From contig DAIOGK010000001.1 in the NCBI GenBank assembly GCA_036745275.1, positions 124,001 to 188,000 on the forward strand: a stretch of 64,000 nucleotides of DNA, written 5' to 3'. The stretch comes from JAIUNP01 sp020161975. Lineage in GTDB: Bacteria; Pseudomonadota; Alphaproteobacteria; Rhizobiales; Beijerinckiaceae. Both the position numbers and the translations under genes were made by a program. Of this stretch, positions 58,859-64,000 are shown in pieces. The notes beneath the pieces are model-generated. The model made no database searches, had not been told where the DNA came from, and saw nothing but the letters and a program-made list of their open reading frames with translations. How positions within the stretch are numbered: position 1 is the first letter of the stretch; each line of letters opens with the position of its first letter.

Positions 58859-60145
58859 TTATTTCTTCACCGCGTTGTCGATCTCTTCCTGGATCTTGGC
58901 ATAAGCCTGCGGCAGGGTGAGCGTACCGGTAATCGCCTGGGCGACGTAGTTCACGGTCGCGTTGAAGATGGCGACATTGCGCTGATAGCCCTGAAGCTGG
59001 TGGGCGACCGGCGAGATCTTGGCGAAATCAGCCGTGAACTGCTTCAGGGCGGCCTGGGTCGGGGCGCCCACGCCGCTGCCGTAGTTCAGCCCCTTGGCAG
59101 CAAGGCCCTTGTGCGCCGGGATCTGCACGGTGCGCTCGTAATATTCCTTGAGCACCGGTTCGGAGGCCATGAATTCCATGACCTGGGCCACCTCCTTCGG
59201 GTGCTTGGTGGATTTGAACGCCACCATCGCCGCGCCGCCGGGCATGGCCGAGCAGGCAGCGGGCCCGCAGGGCTGCGGCGGGACGACCCATTCAAACTTG
59301 TCCTTGATGTCCGCTTCGTACTTCTGGATCATCCAAGACCCCGCGATGTGCATAACGACATCGCCGTTGATGAACATATCGCCGGCATTCTTCCATTTGG
59401 CCCCCGAGGCGCCGGGCCAGACATCCTGCGGCATCAGCCCGTCCTTGTGCCACTGGACCATGCGCTCCGACGTGGCCTTGAAGCCGTCATCGACCACAGC
59501 GCTCGGCAGGCCATTGGCGTCGAAATATTTTGCACCCATCGAAATGGACATGCCCGCCAGACGGTGGCCGGAGCGATCCATCACCATGCCCGCATAGACC
59601 TTGCCCTTCTTCTGCACCTCGGCGGTGGCCTTGGCCCAGTCATCCCAGGTTGCGCCGGCGCCCGGCATCTTCACTCCGGTCTGGTCGAACATCGTCTTGT
59701 TGACGAAGGGGCCAGTGACGGTAATCTGGGTCATGAAGCCGTAGATGCCCTTGTCGTCCTTGCCGACGCGCATCCAGGGCAGGGTGGTTGCGAAATTGGT
59801 CTCCCAGTCCGCCGCTTTGATGTAGGGAGACAGGTCGAGATAGTATTTGTTCAGACCGCCGAGGTTGGTGACGCGGGCCATGTCCGGCGCCTCGCCACCC
59901 TGCAAACGGGTTTCGAGTTGTTCGCGGATGACCGCAAAGCCTACCTTGTCCAGCGTGACCTTGATGGCGGGATTGGCCTTCTCGAACCGATCCAGCAACT
60001 CACGCGAGACCTCGCATTCGTTGGCATCGGCATAGCAGAGATAGCGCAAATTGACGGTTTGCGCGGATGCGGCCGCGCTCATCGCCAGCACTGACGTCGA
60101 AACTCCAAGCGCCAGTAACCCGGCCTTGCGGATATGGGATGTCAT
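58859..60145 (-). CDS. Sugar ABC transporter, periplasmic binding protein
   Basis: The 428-residue protein has a signal peptide (GLLALGVSTSVLAMSAAASA, cleavage expected before QTVNLRY) and a family 1 solute-binding fold with LLDRFEKANPAIKVTLDKVGF, NKTMFDQTG, and FINGDVVMHIAGSWMIQKY. Cysteine pairs near the start (LCYADANEC) and in the middle (PCGPAAC) may form disulfides. The ligand is presumably the glycoside that the GH31 enzyme cleaves. A GGGAGG ribosome site precedes the ATG. It is first in its operon, directly facing the LacI regulator. Confidence 0.9.
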   Translation of the reverse strand: MTSHIRKAGLLALGVSTSVLAMSAAASAQTVNLRYLCYADANECEVSRELLDRFEKANPAIKVTLDKVGFAVIREQLETRLQGGEAPDMARVTNLGGLNKYYLDLSPYIKAADWETNFATTLPWMRVGKDDKGIYGFMTQITVTGPFVNKTMFDQTGVKMPGAGATWDDWAKATAEVQKKGKVYAGMVMDRSGHRLAGMSISMGAKYFDANGLPSAVVDDGFKATSERMVQWHKDGLMPQDVWPGASGAKWKNAGDMFINGDVVMHIAGSWMIQKYEADIKDKFEWVVPPQPCGPAACSAMPGGAAMVAFKSTKHPKEVAQVMEFMASEPVLKEYYERTVQIPAHKGLAAKGLNYGSGVGAPTQAALKQFTADFAKISPVAHQLQGYQRNVAIFNATVNYVAQAITGTLTLPQAYAKIQEEIDNAVKK

Positions 60146-60274
60146 GGTCTTCCTCCCGTTGTCCGGAGACTCATCTCCGGTGATGGATGCCTCTTGTCGA
60201 GGTTCAGTTTTTGATCTTAAACTCAGTCTGGCAAACGTTTGCCAAGCGTGTCAAGCGCGCAGTGCGACAGGCAA
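60146..60274. promoter_or_regulatory. Divergent promoter region with LacI-type operator
   Basis: TGGCAAACGTTTGCCA at 60229-60244 is a perfect 16-bp palindrome with the central CG typical of LacI/GalR operators. It overlaps a plausible TTGGCA -35 element of the binding-protein promoter on the minus strand. A further dyad, CCGGAGA-CTCA-TCTCCGG (60163-60180), lies in the 5' leader of the binding-protein gene. The layout suggests that the LacI protein controls both its own gene and the transport operon. Confidence 0.72.
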
Positions 60275-61345
60275 ATGAAAGACGGGAGCAGGCGTGTGGA
60301 ACAGCGGTTGCGGCGGCCCGGGCGGCAGCGCGTTTCCCTTTCGATGATTGCTGCGGAGGCCGGTGTTTCGGCCTCGACGGTCTCTCGGATCGTGAACGGG
60401 CATCTCAATCGCGCCAATCCGCAGACCGTCGCAGCTGTCCGGGCGTTACTCGACCGGCATGGTTACCGGCCAGACAGGATCGCGCGGGCCCTTCGGCGTG
60501 GGGAGAGCCGAGTGGTAGCGATGCTGGCACCGAACCTCGACAATCCGGCGATGGGCGCCATTGCATCCTCGACCGAAGCTGCGCTCCGGGCAGCTGGTTA
60601 TGTCATGATCCTGTGCGATTTCCGCGACCAACCCGCGCTCCAGGACGAATATCTCGAAGCGATGCAGGCGCAATCGGTGGAAGCGTTCATCATCGTTTCA
60701 GCGGTGGCGAGCCCGGTGTTGGCACGGTTTGCCGAACGGGGCGAGCCCATGGTCTTTGTGGGTCGGCGTCCGAAGCAAACGCGGAACCCCGTCGCTTTCG
60801 TGGGCATCGACAACCATGCAGCCGGACGGAGCGCAGCCGCATTCATGGTTGAAGCGGGGGTGCGATCTCCCGCCATCGTCCATACGGCGCGCAGTTCGTC
60901 TGCGGTTGCTGACCGGATGGATGGATTTCTCGCCGGGCTTCATGCGCTTGGCATCCCGCGCGATGTTGTTCGCATCGGATTTTCCCCGCAGCTCCGGCAT
61001 CTTGAGGCGGGATACGAGACGGCGCGGGGGCTGGTTGCTGATGGTGGCTGGCCACAGGGCATTTTCTGCGTCAGTGATCTGATGGCTTATGGCGTTTATC
61101 GGTTTGCGGGGGAATGCGGCGTCAATGTGCCAGCGGATTGCCTGATCACCGGCGTTGATGACAGCCCGCTAAACGAATGGATTGCGAGCTGGCTGTCGTC
61201 AGTCCACGTTCCCTATACCGATTACGGAGCGGCGATCCTGAAACAACTTGAGGTCGTCTGGTCCGGCGCGCCGGGGACTGATCTGTTGTTGCCACATCGG
61301 CTGGTCAACCGGCTCGGTCCATCACGCCAGAGAGCGATGCCATGA
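60275..61345 (+). CDS. LacI-family transcriptional regulator
   Basis: The 356-residue protein has an N-terminal LacI helix-turn-helix with hinge (SLSMIAAEAGVSASTVSRIVNGH) and a periplasmic-binding-protein-like sensor domain (about 75-350) with VVAMLAPNLDNP and ITGVDDSPLNEW. It should repress the ABC/GH31 operon and respond to the imported sugar. The ATG at 60275 follows AGG; a GTG at 60296 after GGGAGCAGG is a good alternative and a TTG lies at 60239. The stop overlaps the hydrolase start (ATGA). Confidence 0.9.
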   Translation: MKDGSRRVEQRLRRPGRQRVSLSMIAAEAGVSASTVSRIVNGHLNRANPQTVAAVRALLDRHGYRPDRIARALRRGESRVVAMLAPNLDNPAMGAIASSTEAALRAAGYVMILCDFRDQPALQDEYLEAMQAQSVEAFIIVSAVASPVLARFAERGEPMVFVGRRPKQTRNPVAFVGIDNHAAGRSAAAFMVEAGVRSPAIVHTARSSSAVADRMDGFLAGLHALGIPRDVVRIGFSPQLRHLEAGYETARGLVADGGWPQGIFCVSDLMAYGVYRFAGECGVNVPADCLITGVDDSPLNEWIASWLSSVHVPYTDYGAAILKQLEVVWSGAPGTDLLLPHRLVNRLGPSRQRAMP

Positions 61346-62244
61346 GCGTGATGCGGCCATCTCTGCATCACCTGCTGGGCGGAATGCCCCGCTCTGCATT
61401 CGTCGTCCGGTCACGAGCGCCACTGGCCTTTACGGTCGGAGGGCTACAGGGCCAACGCCTCGACCTTGAACGCGGGGATGGCGTCGCCGTGCGCGGCTTC
61501 ATCACTGGGCCGCCGGGGGCGTGGTCCGGCCTGCCCGCTGTTCTCTACTGTCACGCACATGGCGGTCGTTATGAGGTCGGCGCGGATGAACTTCTGGTCG
61601 GGCGTCCGGCGCTTCAGCCCGAACCCTATGCCCATGCGCTTGCCCGGCAGGGTGTGGTGGCGCTTGCCATCGATCTTTGCTGTTTCGGTGAGCGGGCGGG
61701 CGAGTCCGAAAATCTCGTTGCCAAGCGCCACCTCTGGCAAGGCACGACATTGTTCGGCGACATGCTGGCGGATCTTTCCGGGGCCTTCGATCTGCTCGCC
61801 GGCTGGCCGGGGGTGGATGAAGGGCGGATCGGGGCGTTCGGCATTTCGATGGGGGCAACGCTGGCGTTCTGGTTGGCGGCGCTCGAACCCCGGCTGCGCA
61901 GTCTTGCGCATCTGTGCTGTTTTGCTGACCTTGGTACGCTCGTCCGTCAGAACGGCCACGATCGGCACGGGCTCTATTTGACGGTACCAGGCCTCCTGGC
62001 ACATTGGCGTACGGGCGAGATTGCCGGATGCGCCGCGCCGCGCGGGCAATTTGCGGCGATGGGAGCGTGCGATCCGCTCACGCCGCCCGCCGCCATTGCG
62101 CTGGCGCTGCAGGATGTCCGGGCCGCCTATGCCGCAGCGGGTGCTGGCGAGCGGTTCGAGGTGCTGATCGATCCGGCGACAGGCCATGTCGAGACGCTGG
62201 AGATGCGGCATCGCACGCTGCGGTTCTTCGAAGCGACGCTGTGA
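61342..62244 (+). CDS. Alpha/beta hydrolase (dienelactone hydrolase / acetyl esterase-like)
   Basis: The 300-residue protein has an alpha/beta hydrolase triad: Ser169 in GISMGA, Asp244 in GACDPLTPP and His282 in GHVET. The oxyanion-type segment LYCHAHGG lies at about 68-75. The build resembles acyl esterases that deacylate sugars. Its coupling to a LacI regulator of a glycoside importer suggests removal of an acyl group from the imported sugar, but this is inference. No signal peptide is seen. Its stop abuts the holA stop with no spacer (TGATCA). Confidence 0.8.
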   Translation: MSVMRPSLHHLLGGMPRSAFVVRSRAPLAFTVGGLQGQRLDLERGDGVAVRGFITGPPGAWSGLPAVLYCHAHGGRYEVGADELLVGRPALQPEPYAHALARQGVVALAIDLCCFGERAGESENLVAKRHLWQGTTLFGDMLADLSGAFDLLAGWPGVDEGRIGAFGISMGATLAFWLAALEPRLRSLAHLCCFADLGTLVRQNGHDRHGLYLTVPGLLAHWRTGEIAGCAAPRGQFAAMGACDPLTPPAAIALALQDVRAAYAAAGAGERFEVLIDPATGHVETLEMRHRTLRFFEATL

Positions 62245-63273
62245 TCAAGCGGTCGATTCGCCTCCGCGCGCCAGCCGCGCAAGGCTCCACAGCGCCCGGA
62301 TTGTCACAGGTTCGGCCAGCCTCGCGCTCTTTCGGGTGTTGAGGACGGCGGCGGATACGAGATCCAGCGCCTGGTCCAGCCGGGTGCCACTCCAGCGCTG
62401 GGCCGCCTGGTCGAACGCAGGAGCGCGCGAAAAGTGGATGCGGTTCATCTTCTTGAACTGTGACAGGTCGGCATCCCCGGCCCGGGCGGCCAGCGCCCTG
62501 CGCAACAGAAAGACGTGGGTGAGCGTCTGGGACAGCAAGGCGGAAGGGTGGATGCCCGAGGCAAACAATCGATTCGCCTCCGGCTCGATTTCGCCGATGG
62601 CGCCGGCAAAAGCCCGGTCGATCAGGGGGCCGACATCATGGCGTCCGGCATCCGAAACGATTGTTGCAACCATTTCGATCGTGATTTCCTTGGCATCACC
62701 GGCATAAAGCGCGAGCTTTTCGATCTCCGAGCGTGACAGTCCACGATCCGCGCCGAGCGCGCCCGCCAGAAGTTCCCGCCCCTCGCGCGTTATGGTGTGG
62801 CCGCTTGCCGCCAGCGCGGTGTCGATCAGGGATCTCAGATCCCGCGCAGTGTCGGAATAACAGGCGACCGCGGCGATGGCCTTGTGCCGTTCGGCCAGGG
62901 CGCGCAACCCCGTGCCTGGCCTCAGTTCACCGGCCTCGATGATCAGCGGCGTGGGGCTCGCTGCCTCGGCGGCGGTCTCGATGTGGGCGGCGGCAAGGCG
63001 CCCCGGATCGCGCAGATGTACGACGCGCTGGCCACCGAACATCGACAGGGCATTCAGTTCATCGGCAAGGCGGGCGGGGTCTTGCGCAAGCGAATCACCG
63101 TCAAGTTCGACGAGATCGAGCGGATCAGGATTCGGGCCGGCGGCAGCGGCCAGAAGTCCCGCCACCGTCTCGCGAATATTGCCCTCGTCGCCGCCATAAA
63201 CAAGAATCACGGGGTAGTTTTTCCAGCCCGCGGCCCTGAAGCGCGCAAGATCCGCCGGCCGGATGACCGCCAC
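62245..63273 (-). CDS. holA: DNA polymerase III, delta subunit
   Basis: HolA is the clamp-loader subunit that opens the sliding clamp. The 342-residue protein starts with the family form VIRPADLARF and ILVYGGDEGNIRE, and carries LSMFGGQRVVHLRDPG and the late ALLSQTLTHVFLLRRAL. It lies in the usual leuS-lptE-holA run, but parB, often next in line in Alphaproteobacteria, is separated from it by the 9-kb sugar cassette. Confidence 0.93.
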   Translation of the reverse strand: MAVIRPADLARFRAAGWKNYPVILVYGGDEGNIRETVAGLLAAAAGPNPDPLDLVELDGDSLAQDPARLADELNALSMFGGQRVVHLRDPGRLAAAHIETAAEAASPTPLIIEAGELRPGTGLRALAERHKAIAAVACYSDTARDLRSLIDTALAASGHTITREGRELLAGALGADRGLSRSEIEKLALYAGDAKEITIEMVATIVSDAGRHDVGPLIDRAFAGAIGEIEPEANRLFASGIHPSALLSQTLTHVFLLRRALAARAGDADLSQFKKMNRIHFSRAPAFDQAAQRWSGTRLDQALDLVSAAVLNTRKSARLAEPVTIRALWSLARLARGGESTA

Positions 63274-63279
63274 GGCGGC

Positions 63280-63786
63280 TTAATCCTGCAGGTTCACGAC
63301 GGCCGGCATGATGCGATTGCGGATCTGCTCGGCCAGTTGTGTCGAAGCCCGGATTTCCACGTCGCGGATGGCGCGGACGGTGGCAAACCGCTGAAGGTTC
63401 CGGTCAAAGGAGGCCTGCACCTGCGCCGTGCCGGTGGTGATGACCTTGCCATCCTTGATTGAGGTCAGTGTGTAGTTTGCCGACAGGGCATACGACATGA
63501 CCTGCGGGCGTGTGCTGATCGAATCGACAACGACGGCGCCCTGTGCTCCGCGCGGATTGGCCACAAGGCGGTAGAGCGGCTTTTCCGGCACCTTGCCGTT
63601 GTTTAGTTGAAAATCGAGCTCGGCTTTCAACTGATGGCCGACATGACCGGGCATCGGATCCACCTGGACATTGCCTAATACCGGGCTGTTCGCTCCCAGA
63701 TTTGGCGCATAGAGCGGCTGGAAACAGCCGGTCAGACCGAATGTCACGCCCGCAAGGGCCGTAAGGCGTGTGAACTTTCCGATCAT
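63280..63786 (-). CDS. lptE: LPS-assembly lipoprotein LptE
   Basis: LptE plugs the LptD barrel that inserts lipopolysaccharide into the outer membrane. The 168-residue protein has a lipoprotein signal with lipobox LTGC (Cys21) followed by FQPLYAP, the pattern seen in alphaproteobacterial LptE. The rest (YALSANYTLTSIKDGKVIT, then DVEIRASTQLAEQIRNRI) fits. I chose the ATG at 63786, after GGAGGCGG; a TTG one codon upstream is possible. It is six bases ahead of holA. Confidence 0.9.
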   Translation of the reverse strand: MIGKFTRLTALAGVTFGLTGCFQPLYAPNLGANSPVLGNVQVDPMPGHVGHQLKAELDFQLNNGKVPEKPLYRLVANPRGAQGAVVVDSISTRPQVMSYALSANYTLTSIKDGKVITTGTAQVQASFDRNLQRFATVRAIRDVEIRASTQLAEQIRNRIMPAVVNLQD

Positions 63787-63798
63787 CAAACCGCCTCC

Positions 63799-64000
63799 TC
63801 AGGCGACAATATTCACGATGCGTTTGGGCACCACGATGATTTTCCTGACCTGGCGACCTTCCAGCGCCCGGGTCACGGCGTCAAGGGCCAGCGTCGCGGC
63901 TTCGACGGCTGCCGCGTCCGCGTCCGCCGGAACGGTGACATCTGCCCGCTTCTTGCCGTTGATCTGAACCGGCAGGGTGATCGAGCTGTCGATGGTCAGC
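63799..64000 (-). CDS. leuS: Leucine--tRNA ligase (C-terminal fragment)
   Basis: On the minus strand the frame is open from the window edge to a TGA at 63799-63801. The last 66 residues include LPVQINGKKRADVTVPAD, and the protein ends RKIIVVPKRIVNIVA. This is the characteristic LeuRS C-terminal domain. The stop lies 12 bases before the lptE start, in the common leuS-lptE-holA operon. Confidence 0.9.
   Translation of the reverse strand, partial: LTIDSSITLPVQINGKKRADVTVPADADAAAVEAATLALDAVTRALEGRQVRKIIVVPKRIVNIVA

Noticed and set aside
1..64000. tRNA, rRNA, riboswitch, CRISPR or prophage
   Set aside because: I looked through the gaps for cloverleaf, array and riboswitch-like patterns and found none I could support; no phage structural genes are present.

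Overview
The window reads as one contiguous stretch of a GC-rich alphaproteobacterial chromosome, most likely Hyphomicrobiales (Rhizobiales)-like. The gene order supports this: ppsR-maf-coaE-dnaQ transcribed leftward next to hemE-hemJ-rho-mnmE-mnmG-rsmG-parA-parB transcribed rightward, followed further on by holA-lptE-leuS. This is the layout known around the chromosome origin in many Alphaproteobacteria. Class I lysyl-tRNA synthetase, Tim44-like, FxsA, SecB and HemJ proteins fit the same assignment. No tRNA, rRNA or CRISPR array was recognised.

Region by region. 1-2.7 kb: the 3' end of lysK, an S24/HTH regulator, a DUF952 protein and pyrD. 2.8-5.4 kb: a small scar with a complete IS5-family element, the N-terminal stub of a flavin-reductase-like gene cut by that element, a HutC-type GntR regulator, and a second, truncated IS5-family element that abuts the comM stop codon. 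5.4-14.7 kb: comM, mutS, maeB and hrpB. 14.7-20 kb: a DUF1194 protein and a ugpBAEC glycerol-3-phosphate uptake operon with a Pho box. 20-28.7 kb: an ALDH7-type aldehyde dehydrogenase, dapD, an AT-rich segment with a small PAS-like gene, dapE, rmuC, def, fmt, a GNAT protein and truA. 28.8-40 kb: a CoA-transferase pair, an ornithine-cyclodeaminase-family gene, pyrE, a solitary Flp pilin, envelope and peptidoglycan genes (Ldt, MepA, MltA), a rhomboid protease, msrA, a sugar kinase, an Smr protein and a Tim44-like protein. 40-52.9 kb: fxsA, secB, then the origin-proximal block with a putative oriC at about 43.8-44.2 kb, one perfect and one near-perfect parS site, and parAB. 53-62.2 kb: a self-contained sugar-uptake cassette (GH31 glucosidase, ABC transporter, LacI regulator with a perfect 16-bp operator, alpha/beta hydrolase) lying between parB and holA, genes that are usually adjacent in this class. 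62.2-64 kb: holA, lptE and the 3' end of leuS.

How the parts work together. Genes diverge from the hemE/ppsR gap, as expected for a replication origin with co-oriented transcription. ParA, ParB and the parS sites about 4.4 and 6.4 kb away form the segregation module. The ugp operon and the GH31 cassette are separate nutrient-uptake systems, each with its own visible regulatory site. I found no clearly new defence or mobile system. The best leads are the origin/parS architecture, the catabolic cassette with two unusually extended permeases, the rho leader, and the IS-scarred flavin-reductase/HutC locus.
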